A program made the position numbers and the translations under genes. From positions 62,001 to 126,000 of the forward strand of contig JACJNZ010000039.1 in assembly GCA_014695325.1 (NCBI GenBank): 64,000 nucleotides of DNA, in the 5' to 3' direction. The notes below the pieces were generated by a model. That model saw nothing but the letters and a program-made list of their open reading frames with translations. It was not told where the DNA came from and did no database searches. This DNA is from Cyanobacteria bacterium FACHB-502. GTDB lineage: Bacteria > Cyanobacteriota > Cyanobacteriia > Elainellales > Elainellaceae. Positions 53,718-62,527 of the stretch are shown one piece after another (positions within the stretch are counted from its first letter, which is position 1; each line of letters starts with the position of its first letter).

Positions 53718-54980
53718 ATGGCTCACCGTAACGCAACCAATCGATCGCAGCCTGCCAAGGGGCTCAAACGCAAGGTAGCCCTGTTGGGGTCATTTCTGGT
53801 CGCTCTAGGGTTTCCCTGGATTTTGAGCATTGTGGGCTGTTTTCTCAGTTTGTGGATTGTTGTTCCGGCTCCCACCTTTTCGCTGCTGCCGCTAGGAATT
53901 GGTGCACCAGAGGTGAGTCCTTGGCTGATTGTGATCAATGCGATCGCTCTGCTGCTGGTGGTGCTGCGGCTTCAGTCAAGCTGGATTTTTGGGGTTGCGC
54001 TGGGCTGTAGCCTGCTGGGTCTGGCACTCAGTCTACTGCCCCTGATTCAGTTTCCGGCTGCCAATGCGCGGATTGCGGCGGAGATGGAGGCTCAATTAGG
54101 GAAAGCGGCTCTCACTGCAACGCCCCCGATCGCTCAACGGTTGCGCTCCCATCCTTTTGTTTGGACAGATGCCTTTCGGGGAATTGCTGTGCCATCGGTA
54201 CGAATCGATCGCGGCATTCCGTTTGCTCAGGTTGAGGAGGTGACGCTGACCTTAAATCTTTATCGTCCTGCTGCTGCGGGGCTGCATCCCACGATCGTCG
54301 TTATCTACGGCGGGGCATGGCAAAATGGCACACCTGCAAATGACGAAACCTTTAGCCGCTATATGGCAGCTCAGGGCTATACCGTGGTGGCGATCGATTA
54401 CCGTCATGCGCCCCAGTTTCGCTTTCCGGCACAGCTTGAAGATGTTCAAACTGCCCTGTCTTTTATTCAGGCTCAGGCAGAAGCGTTAGAAGTTGATCGG
54501 CAGCGGGTAGCCTTGCTAGGGCGATCGGCAGGGGCACATCTGGCATTGATGGCAGCCTATGGGCAAAGTCCGTTACCGATTCGAGCCGTGGTGGACTACT
54601 ACGGTCCTACAAACCTGCTTGAAGGCTACAACAAACCCCCGGTTCCTGACCCGATCGACACTCGTGCGGTGCTGCGATCGTTTCTGGGAGGCAGTCCAGA
54701 CCAACTGCAGGAGCTGTATCAAGCCGCTTCCCCAGTAAATCAAATTCAGCCCAATTTGCCGCCGTCACTGCTGGTTTATAGCGGGCGCGATCACCTCGTT
54801 CAGCCCCGGTTTGGACGGCAGCTCTACGAAAAACTGCAAGCATCGGGAAATCGTGCGGTTTGGCTAGAAATCCCCTGGGCAGAACACGCTTTTGATGCCG
54901 TCTTTCAGGGCGTGAGTAATCAGCTTGCTTTGTATTACACCGAGCGATTTCTTGCCTGGGCATTCAGGGAACTGCCGTAA
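53718..54980 (+). CDS. Membrane-anchored alpha/beta hydrolase (esterase, HSL-like)
   Basis: 420 residues. Three hydrophobic segments in the first 120 residues (LLGSFLVALGFPWILSIVGC; VINAIALLLVVLRL; LGCSLLGLALSLLPLI) are followed by an alpha/beta hydrolase: oxyanion region VVIYGGAWQNG (H of HGG replaced by Y), YRHAPQFRFPAQLEDVQTAL, nucleophile LLGRSAGAHLALMAA, Asp in YSGRDHLV and His in WAEHAFDA. The catalytic set Ser-Asp-His is complete; the odd YGGAW may change substrate or oxyanion binding. ATG 53718 is used. It would be an esterase or lipase facing the periplasm or cytoplasm, substrate unknown. Confidence 0.87.
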   Translation: MAHRNATNRSQPAKGLKRKVALLGSFLVALGFPWILSIVGCFLSLWIVVPAPTFSLLPLGIGAPEVSPWLIVINAIALLLVVLRLQSSWIFGVALGCSLLGLALSLLPLIQFPAANARIAAEMEAQLGKAALTATPPIAQRLRSHPFVWTDAFRGIAVPSVRIDRGIPFAQVEEVTLTLNLYRPAAAGLHPTIVVIYGGAWQNGTPANDETFSRYMAAQGYTVVAIDYRHAPQFRFPAQLEDVQTALSFIQAQAEALEVDRQRVALLGRSAGAHLALMAAYGQSPLPIRAVVDYYGPTNLLEGYNKPPVPDPIDTRAVLRSFLGGSPDQLQELYQAASPVNQIQPNLPPSLLVYSGRDHLVQPRFGRQLYEKLQASGNRAVWLEIPWAEHAFDAVFQGVSNQLALYYTERFLAWAFRELP

Positions 54981-54981
54981 G

Positions 54982-55150
54982 AGGCGGTTTGAAAAGTGTC
55001 CCATGCCTACATTGCCCCCTAAATTCCTCAACTTTGAGGGACTTTGAATTCCTTAAAGCCAAATAGATTCTCCAGAATTGGGAGGCTAGGGGGGCGGCTC
55101 CGGTCATCATGATGACTTTTCACATAATGACTTTTCAAGCGTCCTCTCAC
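54982..55150 (+). repeat. Dispersed repeat, copy 8 (most complete)
   Basis: Starts 2 bases after the esterase stop: GGCGGTTTGAAAAGTG, CTACATTGCCCCCTAAATTC, TTTGAGGGACTTTGAATTCC, TCCAGAATTGGGAGGCTAGG and the end CATCATGATGACTTTTCA, GTCCTCTCAC. It is the best reference for the family. Confidence 0.8.
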
Positions 55151-55208
55151 TGTGTTGTTCTCCTTAACCCTAGGGAATCATTGGCTGAATTGATTATTTT
55201 CTTCCTAC

Positions 55209-55661
55209 TCACCAGAGGGTTTGAGGAATTCGAGTTGGGGGAATTGGACGACGCGACGGGGAATTTTGTGACCTTAACCCGCTCGCCACGACTAATGCAA
55301 CGACTGCAGCTCCTAACATCAGCAGCCAAAAGCGTTTTGTTGCAGAAGCGGAATTTGCTGTAGGGGCTGACCTGCTGGGTCGAAATGACTGATGCGCCTG
55401 CTCTTCTGGTTGTGGCGCGATCGAAGGAGCTTGCAGGGGTTGACCGCGATACGGGCTGGGGGGCTGCATCTCGATCGGCAGGATTTGTTCGAGGGCTGGG
55501 TTAGATTCTAGATTGACTGAAGGGATTGCTTCAGGAAGAACGGGAGCGATGGGGAATTCGTCCTTACAGGGCGGCGAGGTCAATGAGGCGATGCGAAGCC
55601 ATTCCCCTGCTGAGGCGATCGATTTGTCTTCTGGCTCTTCCGGCAAGGATGCAGGGGTCAT
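55209..55661 (-). CDS. Proline-rich protein with C-terminal membrane segment
   Basis: 150 residues. A polar Pro/Glu-rich region (about 1-105) leads to one membrane helix (RFWLLMLGAAVVALVVASGL) and a short Pro/Arg-rich end. Topology suggests a tail-anchored or single-pass protein with the large part in the cytoplasm. No family is recognised. ATG 55661 has no strong Shine-Dalgarno. It is divergent from the protease operon and 245 bases away, so the two could share a regulatory region. Confidence 0.5.
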   Translation of the reverse strand: MTPASLPEEPEDKSIASAGEWLRIASLTSPPCKDEFPIAPVLPEAIPSVNLESNPALEQILPIEMQPPSPYRGQPLQAPSIAPQPEEQAHQSFRPSRSAPTANSASATKRFWLLMLGAAVVALVVASGLRSQNSPSRRPIPPTRIPQTLW

Positions 55662-55906
55662 ACAACATTGTTCTCATTCTGACTGAATATTGCTTGATCA
55701 AGCGATTGATTAAAGAAACAGCAGCTCGATCGCTGATTCAGGAAATCCAGGTTGCGAGTCAACGTTCTGAGTCAACATTCTGATTAGTCCCTAGCCATTT
55801 TTCCAGGTCGCTTCCTCCCCATTTCGCTGATCCGGGGTCGCTTGTCTTTGCTGCATTGTAGAGAGTAAAGCAAGACCGTAAAGCAATAGGCTCCTGGAGG
55901 GCAGCG

Positions 55907-56857
55907 ATGACAACCGAAGATTTTAGTCCTCTGACTGCACTTTCTCAAACTCTGGCAGACTCGATCGCCCGAGCAGGCGCTTCGATCGTTGGCTTAAAGG
56001 CAGGACGGCGGGGCAGTGCGAGCGGTATTCACTGGCGATCGGGCATTGTTGTTACCACGGATCATGCGCTCAAGCAGGATGATGCGGTAACGCTGACGCT
56101 CGCAGACGGAACGGTAACTGCAACGTTGATTGGACGCGACTCGGCGATCGATCTGGCAGTGCTGCGATTGCCCGACAGCGTGACTTTACCTGCGGCAAAC
56201 CTGGGCGATCCGGCGCAGCTTCGGGTGGGACATCTTACCGTCGCGGTGGGACGATCGCTGGAAACAGGCATTACTGCCAGCATGGGAATTGTGAGCGCGA
56301 TCGGCGGCGCATGGCGCACGTGGCACGGTGGCAAAGTGGATCAGTTGATTCGTCCTGATGTGATGCTGTATCCGGGCGGTTCGGGCAGTGGGCTCATTAA
56401 TACTCAGGGGCAAATACTGGGCATGAATACGATGGCTCCGCGCCATTCGGTATTGACGATTCCGGTGACGACGATCGATCGCGTGGTGAATCAGCTTGTG
56501 AACCAGGGGCGGATTGTGCGCGGCTATTTGGGCGTGGGGATGCAGCCTGTTCAGCTTCCAGAGGCGTTTTGTCAGTCGCTTCAGCTTGCGGGCAACGGCG
56601 GCGTCCTGATTCTCAGTGTGGAGTCGGGCAGCCCGGCAGATCGGGCAGGCGTTTTGATTGGCGACATTATCGTTGCAATGAATGATGACCCCCAAGGGGA
56701 AAGTGCTTCGCATCGGCGCATCGAGGCGATCGATGACATTCAGCGAATGCTCGACCCAGAGCGCGTAGGACAGCCTTTAACCGTGCAAATGGTGCGGGGC
56801 GGACAGTTGATTTCTTTGACGATTCTGGTGGGTGAGCGTCCCCGGAGGGCAGGCTGA
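55907..56857 (+). CDS. Trypsin-like S1C protease with PDZ domain (first of pair)
   Basis: 316 residues, no signal peptide: a cytoplasmic HtrA/Deg-like enzyme. The His region is GIVVTTDHALKQDD, the Asp region RDSAIDLAVLRLP and the Ser region YPGGSGSGLINTQG, so the triad appears complete although the usual GNSGGP reads GGSGSG. A PDZ domain follows (about 205-305, GVLILSVESGSPADRAGVLI). ATG 55907 is supported by TGGAGGG upstream. Its stop TGA overlaps the next ATG by one base (56857), so the two are translationally coupled. Confidence 0.9.
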   Translation: MTTEDFSPLTALSQTLADSIARAGASIVGLKAGRRGSASGIHWRSGIVVTTDHALKQDDAVTLTLADGTVTATLIGRDSAIDLAVLRLPDSVTLPAANLGDPAQLRVGHLTVAVGRSLETGITASMGIVSAIGGAWRTWHGGKVDQLIRPDVMLYPGGSGSGLINTQGQILGMNTMAPRHSVLTIPVTTIDRVVNQLVNQGRIVRGYLGVGMQPVQLPEAFCQSLQLAGNGGVLILSVESGSPADRAGVLIGDIIVAMNDDPQGESASHRRIEAIDDIQRMLDPERVGQPLTVQMVRGGQLISLTILVGERPRRAG

Positions 56858-57732
56858 TGAACAGTTTTTTTAATTTGGAACGGGCTGCAGAATTTGATAC
56901 TCAGCTTACAGATGTAATTCAGCGGCTTCAGCAAAGCACAGTTCAACTTCAGTCGGGTCGCGGCAGCATGGGGTCGGGCGTGATCTGGAATGCGGATGGA
57001 CTGATTCTCACCAATGCTCATGTGGTGCGTGGTCGGGCAATCATCGCCCTGATCGGAAATCGTCAGCTCGAAGCCAGAGTGATTCGCAAAGATGAGTCGC
57101 TCGATTTAGCAGCTCTGGTGGTGAATGCCCGAAATTTACCCGAAGCAACGATCGCTCCCTCGCTTAATCTGCGGGTTGGTGAAATGGTCATCGCCGTGGG
57201 CAATCCGGCAGGACTTCACAATGCAGTTAACCTGGGCATAATTCACACTGTTGCACCGCCTCAGTCCGCGTCTCCCTGGATTCAAGCCGATGTGCGCTTG
57301 GCTCCGGGCTATTCGGGCGGCCCTCTGGCAACTCTGGCAGGACAGGTGCTTGGCATCAACAGCATGATCGTAGACGGACGCGCCTTTGCCATCTCGACCG
57401 AGGCGATCGATCGCTTTCTGGCGAGCCAATCGGAGCAGCCGCGACTGGGGGCAATGCTTCAGCCTGTGGTGCTAGCACAGGGCAGGAAACCGATTCGGGG
57501 CTGGGTGATTACGGATTTAACGCCAAACAGTCCGGCGGCTGGGCAGCTTTTGATCGGCGATGTCGTTCTGGGAATTAACGATCGTCCCTTTCTTCAGCAT
57601 CGCGATCTGGCGGACTGGCTCAAACTGGCGAAACCGGGCGATCGGTGGCAAGTCACGGTTCTGCGGGGTGATCGGCAGCTTCAGCGCAACTTGATTCTCG
57701 ATCGCAAGACCGAGGGGCGGGAGGCAGCATGA
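56857..57732 (+). CDS. Trypsin-like S1C protease with PDZ domain (second of pair)
   Basis: 291 residues, again without signal peptide. The triad is canonical: TNAHVVRGRAI (His), DESLDLAALVV (Asp) and APGYSGGPLATL (Ser). A PDZ-like C-terminus (about 200-280, GWVITDLTPNSPAAGQLLIG) follows. Its first codon overlaps the previous stop and its last codons overlap the next ATG (57729), so the three genes form one tight operon. The two proteases differ enough to be separate subunits, perhaps of a mixed oligomer. Confidence 0.92.
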   Translation: MNSFFNLERAAEFDTQLTDVIQRLQQSTVQLQSGRGSMGSGVIWNADGLILTNAHVVRGRAIIALIGNRQLEARVIRKDESLDLAALVVNARNLPEATIAPSLNLRVGEMVIAVGNPAGLHNAVNLGIIHTVAPPQSASPWIQADVRLAPGYSGGPLATLAGQVLGINSMIVDGRAFAISTEAIDRFLASQSEQPRLGAMLQPVVLAQGRKPIRGWVITDLTPNSPAAGQLLIGDVVLGINDRPFLQHRDLADWLKLAKPGDRWQVTVLRGDRQLQRNLILDRKTEGREAA

Positions 57733-58394
57733 TTCGAGTTGGGGTGGTGGCGCGTTCAGCGATCGTGCGAGCAGGACTCACCGCTTTGCTCTCTGCCCAA
57801 TCAGGCTTTACGGTGGTGGGGGCAGCGGAGCCAGATACCCTGCTTCAGGAGATCGATCGCTGGCAGGCGGAGGTGATTGTGCTGGAGATCGAAGGGTCAG
57901 ATGAGGATATGGCAATACTGCTGCCTTTGTTCGAGTTAAAACTTGAACCCGGATTTGAGGCAACCCTTTCGCCCCAGATCATTGTGCTGCTCGACGAAGC
58001 AGAACCCGAAACCGTGCGAGAACTGCTGCGGCTGGATGTACGCGGAATTCTACCGCAGGCGATCGGCTCAGGAGAAATCACAGCGGCGATCGAAGCGGTT
58101 GCGGTAGGCTTGATCGTGCTGCATCCTGACTTCAGCGACGAGCTTCAGCCTGCCCTGACCGACCTTCCCGCCCCCCTGCCTGCCCAACCTGCCACTGCCC
58201 CCCTAACGCCTCGCGAAATGGAAGTGCTGCAAATGATCGCAGAAGGCATGAGCAATAAAACGATCGCGCGTCGTCTGCATTTATCCGAACATACAATCAA
58301 ATTTCACATCAGCTCGATCTTTTCTAAACTTCAGGTCTCCAGCCGCACCGAAGCAGTGATCGCAGGAACGCGCCTGGGGCTAATTTTACTGTGA
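57729..58394 (+). CDS. LuxR/NarL-type regulator with degenerate receiver
   Basis: 221 residues. The N-terminal part has the receiver fold (IRVGVVARSAIVRAGLTALL) but the acidic pair reads Ala-Arg, the phospho-Asp position reads Glu (VIVLEIEGS) and the conserved Lys reads Gln (GILPQAIG), so phosphorylation is not expected. A Pro/Ala linker follows, then a LuxR HTH (LTPREMEVLQMIAEGMSNKT, SEHTIKFHISSIFSKLQV) that is complete. It starts inside the protease gene (ATGA overlap) and probably regulates the operon or responds to protease action. This is inference. Confidence 0.9.
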   Translation: MIRVGVVARSAIVRAGLTALLSAQSGFTVVGAAEPDTLLQEIDRWQAEVIVLEIEGSDEDMAILLPLFELKLEPGFEATLSPQIIVLLDEAEPETVRELLRLDVRGILPQAIGSGEITAAIEAVAVGLIVLHPDFSDELQPALTDLPAPLPAQPATAPLTPREMEVLQMIAEGMSNKTIARRLHLSEHTIKFHISSIFSKLQVSSRTEAVIAGTRLGLILL

Positions 58395-58527
58395 CGATCG
58401 GCTTTGCTGTTGCTGATAGTGATGGCTACAGAACAGATAACAGATATAGGACGAAAACAGACGAAAACAGAGGCTCTTTTGAAACCTCTGTCCTGGTTAT
58501 TGGCGGATGGGATAGAGAAGAACCAAT

Positions 58528-59772
58528 CTAGAAGGGCGAAGCCACAATCAGAATGTCACTGGCTGCCAGAGTCGGTTTGTTACCCAGCGTGGCAATCTCG
58601 ACCTGTCCTCGGCTGCCTGTACCGTCTGCGTCGTAGAACAGCTTGCCCGATCGCTGATTGTAGATGAACCGATCGCCGCTATCTTTTGCTGCTTTGCCGA
58701 CCACGAACGCATCTGCACTTAAATCACCCACGTTCAACCGACCAAAGTTACCAGAGGTGAATGCCAATCGATCGCCGTCCTGGCGGGAGAAGTCTTGAAT
58801 GCGATCACCGCCGTCTTTCGCGTTGGCGTAAAGAAATCGGTCAGCACCCAGACCACCGCTGAGCAGATCCTTGCTGGCTCCACCAATCAGAGAATCATTT
58901 CCACCATTTCCCGTCAGTCTGTCTTTTTGAGCCAAGCCCAGAATGATGTCGTTTCGCTCTGTGCCTTGCAGACGATCGGCGCGTCGGGTTCCGGTAATAA
59001 GATTGGGCGGCTCGATCGGCGGAAGTCCCGGATTGGGAAGTCCCGGATTCGGCTGTGGACCGGGCTGTCCCACATTTGGAAGTCCCGGATTCGGCTGTAG
59101 ACCCGGATGTCCGGAATGGGGAGGTAGAGGGATCACACCGGGCTGGGGATGGACGTATTTGGGATCAAAGACAAACACATCAGGATTATTGAGGAAGCCA
59201 GCGGGGTTTTTGGCAAACTGGGTAGAAACATCCTGCAACACCGCTACCACATCGTTTTGGTCTTGCTCGCGACCGATATACACCAGTGCCACGTCCTCAG
59301 TGGTTGCATTATCGGCGTTGCCAAATTCCTGTCCCCATTCGACCGAGCGCAGGGCATAGTGAGCGGGAAATTCTGCAAGCTGAATCCGATCGCCTTCGCT
59401 TGGTTTGAAATCCGTAATTACTGCAAATCCGCTCGATTGGGATGGATTCAACGTATCACCACCGCCGACATATCCTGGAGCACCAATCGCATCTCTCAGG
59501 TCAAACAGGTCGCCGCCTTGTCCGCCTGTCATCTGGTCAAACTCCGCGTCTGGCACCCGATCGCCTGTCCCGCCGAAGCCAATCATAATGTCATTGCCGC
59601 CACTGCCAAACATCGTGTCATTGCCTTTGCCGCCCAGTAGTTTGTCATGACCCGCGCCACCTACCAGTTTGTCGTTGCCTGCGTAACCGCTGAGTTGATA
59701 GTTTCTGGTATCGTTTAGCGAAACAGGAATTACATTGTTTTGATCGTTGCCGTCGATATTGATGTAAACCAT
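58528..59772 (-). CDS. RTX-type calcium-binding repeat protein
   Basis: 414 residues. Two blocks of nonapeptide repeats (GGxGxDxLx): near the N-terminus GGAGHDKLLGGKGNDTMFG, and near the C-terminus GNGGNDSLIGGASKDLLSGG. These form calcium-filled parallel beta rolls. Between them lie a mostly beta region and a Pro/Gly-rich linker with PNPGLPN repeats. The C-terminal FVVGKAAKDSGDRFIYNQRS and LFYDADGTGSRGQVEIATLG are found in secreted RTX proteins and serralysin-like ends, which direct type I secretion. ATG 59772 has AAGGAGAAAC nine bases before it. No type I exporter is nearby. Role unknown; surface or extracellular. Confidence 0.88.
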   Translation of the reverse strand: MVYINIDGNDQNNVIPVSLNDTRNYQLSGYAGNDKLVGGAGHDKLLGGKGNDTMFGSGGNDIMIGFGGTGDRVPDAEFDQMTGGQGGDLFDLRDAIGAPGYVGGGDTLNPSQSSGFAVITDFKPSEGDRIQLAEFPAHYALRSVEWGQEFGNADNATTEDVALVYIGREQDQNDVVAVLQDVSTQFAKNPAGFLNNPDVFVFDPKYVHPQPGVIPLPPHSGHPGLQPNPGLPNVGQPGPQPNPGLPNPGLPPIEPPNLITGTRRADRLQGTERNDIILGLAQKDRLTGNGGNDSLIGGASKDLLSGGLGADRFLYANAKDGGDRIQDFSRQDGDRLAFTSGNFGRLNVGDLSADAFVVGKAAKDSGDRFIYNQRSGKLFYDADGTGSRGQVEIATLGNKPTLAASDILIVASPF

Positions 59773-60711
59773 GATGTTTCTCCTTAATGAATGCTAGCGT
59801 GAATGATTTGGTGAATGACGTTGTACATGGAATGCGAACGATTCTGTGATGAGCCAGCAGAACAAATGACCCTGGCTAGAGATATCCTGCAAGTTGCAGT
59901 GGATTCTAGCGGGAAATTGCCTGTTGCAGATTCAAAACTGCGCTGAGCAAAAACGCTTTAACGGGGTTTGAAGCCTGGATTGAGAGGAGTTTGAGCCGTT
60001 CGCTCTCGTTCGTTTCTCATCACTCCTTTACTGTATTCGCGCTGCCCGAATGACGCGATAACAGAAAGTTAGGGAAAGTTATGGAGCTTTTTAAGGTGTC
60101 GCTTTAGGATGAGTTAAGAAGATGTTGAAAAGCTTTCACCCGAACCGTTTCTAGCTCCAGGCTAGGGTGTACACCAGTTGATTGGACAGCTTGCTATAAA
60201 GTGTGGGCGATCAAGTTTGGACATTCTACATTTCACGTGAAGACTAAGGCATGATTTAGAGCCAGGAACGATTACAGGTCCAGCAGCTTGTCGAAGGGGC
60301 AGGAAAGCTGCAAGGCTTACATCGATTGCTACTTCTTCTTTCGAGCGAGGAAACAGCAAGTATGAGGGACGCCAGTCTTACCGGAGGTAAAAAGTTTACT
60401 ATTTCTTGTAGATAAACGCTGACATTATTTGTCGATTGCTATCAGAATGGTAGAAACGATTAGTACTAACTCTAGCCAAAGGCGTCCGTCGCCTATGTTC
60501 AGTTTCGTTTGCTTCTTGAGTTATGCTTTAAGGAAACTAGTCTTATGACGATTAGGTTTACCACGATAGCTATAACGTTATTGCATAAATAATCCAGTCA
60601 GATATTGAAGTAGCCCAATGACAGTGGTTTAGAGGAGGGTTCAAACCCCGGGCTCAAACCTACATCTAGTCGAAAATCTTGGTTTCGTATATCCAGTCGC
60701 TTCGTTGAGTT
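59773..60711. other. Gene-free 940-base stretch before the CBS-HEPN gene
   Basis: AT-rich and poor in HIP1 sites. A palindromic element (60627-60661) is the only clear structure. Short frames such as 60162-60359 (minus) have no features. It may be a boundary of imported DNA. Confidence 0.5.
60627..60661. repeat. 35-base imperfect palindrome
   Basis: Outer GGTTT/AAACC and inner GGGT/ACCC (loop TCAA) stems lie about 50 bases before the CBS-HEPN start, so it may be an operator or an mRNA leader structure. Confidence 0.5.
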
Positions 60712-62517
60712 ATGCCTTTCATCGTTCAGCACCTCATTCCTGAAAGTCAGAGTGTAGTCACAGCTACTGAGGATATGTCAGTACAGGCAGCACTAGGACG
60801 TATGCTAGAAAACAAGTTTAGCCAACTACCTGTAGTGGATCAGGGTGGCAAACTTCGAGGAATGATTACGCACGAATCAATTCTTCAAGCAATCAGCTAC
60901 TTCGGTGTTACTCCTGACAAGCTCAAAGTTTCTCATGCATTATTCAAGGTGAAACCATGCTCACATGAAGATGAACTCTCTGAGTTACTAAATGGATTGA
61001 GGGACAATAGTGCCATCCCGATCGTTGACAACAATAATTGCCTTACCGGAATTATCACTAGCTACGACACAACAGAATATTTTCGCCAGCGTGCTGAAGA
61101 TATCATGCTTGCTGAAGATATTGAAATTACCCTAAGAGATTTGATTGAGGGTGCTTATAAGGATGGTAAGGGAGAAATAGACGCAAGTAAGCTTAATGAG
61201 GCTATAAAAGCAATAACCCCTTCTGAGCAGGAATTCTTAGGACGCTTTAGCAAAGCTGTAAAGTATTACGTTCAAAAGTATACCAGCAGCAAGCAGTTTA
61301 CAGAGCAAGGCAGTCAAATGCAGCCTAGCAATCACTCGATTCAGTTCAATCAAAAACTTGTCAACGAGGCTTTCAACCAGCATCTTTCTAAACCGATTCA
61401 ACCAAAGCCTTTTGAACAGCTAGCCTTGAGTGAGTACATTCAACTTCTTAAGAATGCTTGGGCAAAATATGAATCTTCTTTTAATAGTATTGAATGGGAA
61501 GCACTTGACCGACTGCTGAATGAGATCCGTCAGATTCGCAATAGTATTGCTCACTTTCGCGAAGTAACGACAAATCAAAGACAGCAACTGAGATACTGCG
61601 CTAATCTTCTTAATTATCATCGTCCGTCTATTAGATACTCTGAGGCACCTGTTACAGAAGCCGTCACTGTTATCGCCAATCTTTATCTTCCAATTCCGAC
61701 AGCTACATTGGAATTAAACACCATTGTACAAAATTCAAGAGAAGTGGAAAAAGATCAACGGGATCTACTGCCCTTCGATGAGGAGATTAGCCCAAATGAT
61801 AGTCGTTATGCTCTTTTAGCTGTCTGGCTTCAAAGCCAAGCAGATCTTGATTCAAATAGGGTTCAACTTACATTTCGACAAATCGAGGATATTATCAAAG
61901 GCGATCTCCCTCCTTCAGCACGCCAACATCGTAACTGGTGGGCTAATGATTCTGTCAGTCATGTTCAGTCGCAGCAATGGTTGGAGGTAGGCTGGCGCGT
62001 CGCTGATGTCAACATGTCCGAAGAGAGAGTTGTGTTTGCACGAATGGGGGATCGACAGAATGCATACGTCAGCTTCTTCAATGACTTACAACTCAAACTA
62101 AATAGTATAGATAGCTTGACGATCCAACCAGCTATGAATCTTCAAGGTCGCTCCTGGTCAAGCATTGAAGTTACATCAGCTGAACTTCCTAAACCTTCTT
62201 ATATAAACTTTTCATTTGCTCGTAGGTCTCGATTCCGCATTGAACATTACATTGATACTGGTGAGCAATACCGAAACAAGCAGATTTTTGACGCTCTCTA
62301 TAACTACAAGGAAGAGATCGAGACGAAGTTGGGTGAACGTTTAAGTTGGGAAAGGCTTGACAGTAGACGCGCTTGTCGTGTTGCCCTGTATCGTGACGAG
62401 GCATCAATTGCTGATCCTCCAGAGCAACTAGCGAAACTACAAGATTGGACAGTCAGAATGACGGTTCGATTCTATAAGGCAGTCATCCCCTATCTACAAA
62501 AAGTAGAGCAATCATAG
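60712..62517 (+). CDS. CBS-CBS / HEPN-like / DUF7662-like / DUF4268-like multidomain protein
   Basis: 601 residues. Two CBS domains (about 5-60 and 75-127: KFSQLPVVDQGGKLRGMIT; SAIPIVDNNNCLTGIIT) usually bind adenine nucleotides. A helical region follows; residues 235-300 hold IRQIRNSIAHFRE, i.e. R276-x4-H281, the HEPN RNase motif. Residues about 363-445 (YALLAVWLQSQADLD; WWANDSVSHVQSQQW) resemble DUF7662, and 455-597 (FRIEHYIDTGEQYRNKQIFD; RLSWERLDSRRACRVALYRD) match DUF4268, known from defence-type proteins. The gene is AT-rich with almost no HIP1 sites, unlike its surroundings. ATG 60712 lacks a clear Shine-Dalgarno. A nucleotide-sensing RNase effector is inference; no partner is obvious except the WD40 gene, which is convergent. 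Confidence 0.7.
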   Translation: MPFIVQHLIPESQSVVTATEDMSVQAALGRMLENKFSQLPVVDQGGKLRGMITHESILQAISYFGVTPDKLKVSHALFKVKPCSHEDELSELLNGLRDNSAIPIVDNNNCLTGIITSYDTTEYFRQRAEDIMLAEDIEITLRDLIEGAYKDGKGEIDASKLNEAIKAITPSEQEFLGRFSKAVKYYVQKYTSSKQFTEQGSQMQPSNHSIQFNQKLVNEAFNQHLSKPIQPKPFEQLALSEYIQLLKNAWAKYESSFNSIEWEALDRLLNEIRQIRNSIAHFREVTTNQRQQLRYCANLLNYHRPSIRYSEAPVTEAVTVIANLYLPIPTATLELNTIVQNSREVEKDQRDLLPFDEEISPNDSRYALLAVWLQSQADLDSNRVQLTFRQIEDIIKGDLPPSARQHRNWWANDSVSHVQSQQWLEVGWRVADVNMSEERVVFARMGDRQNAYVSFFNDLQLKLNSIDSLTIQPAMNLQGRSWSSIEVTSAELPKPSYINFSFARRSRFRIEHYIDTGEQYRNKQIFDALYNYKEEIETKLGERLSWERLDSRRACRVALYRDEASIADPPEQLAKLQDWTVRMTVRFYKAVIPYLQKVEQS

Positions 62518-62527
62518 ACCTGCTTGG

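Noticed and set aside
60630-60661. tRNA T-arm-like sequence GGGTTCAAACCCC
   Set aside because: No acceptor, D or anticodon arms can be built around it; it is better explained as a palindrome.
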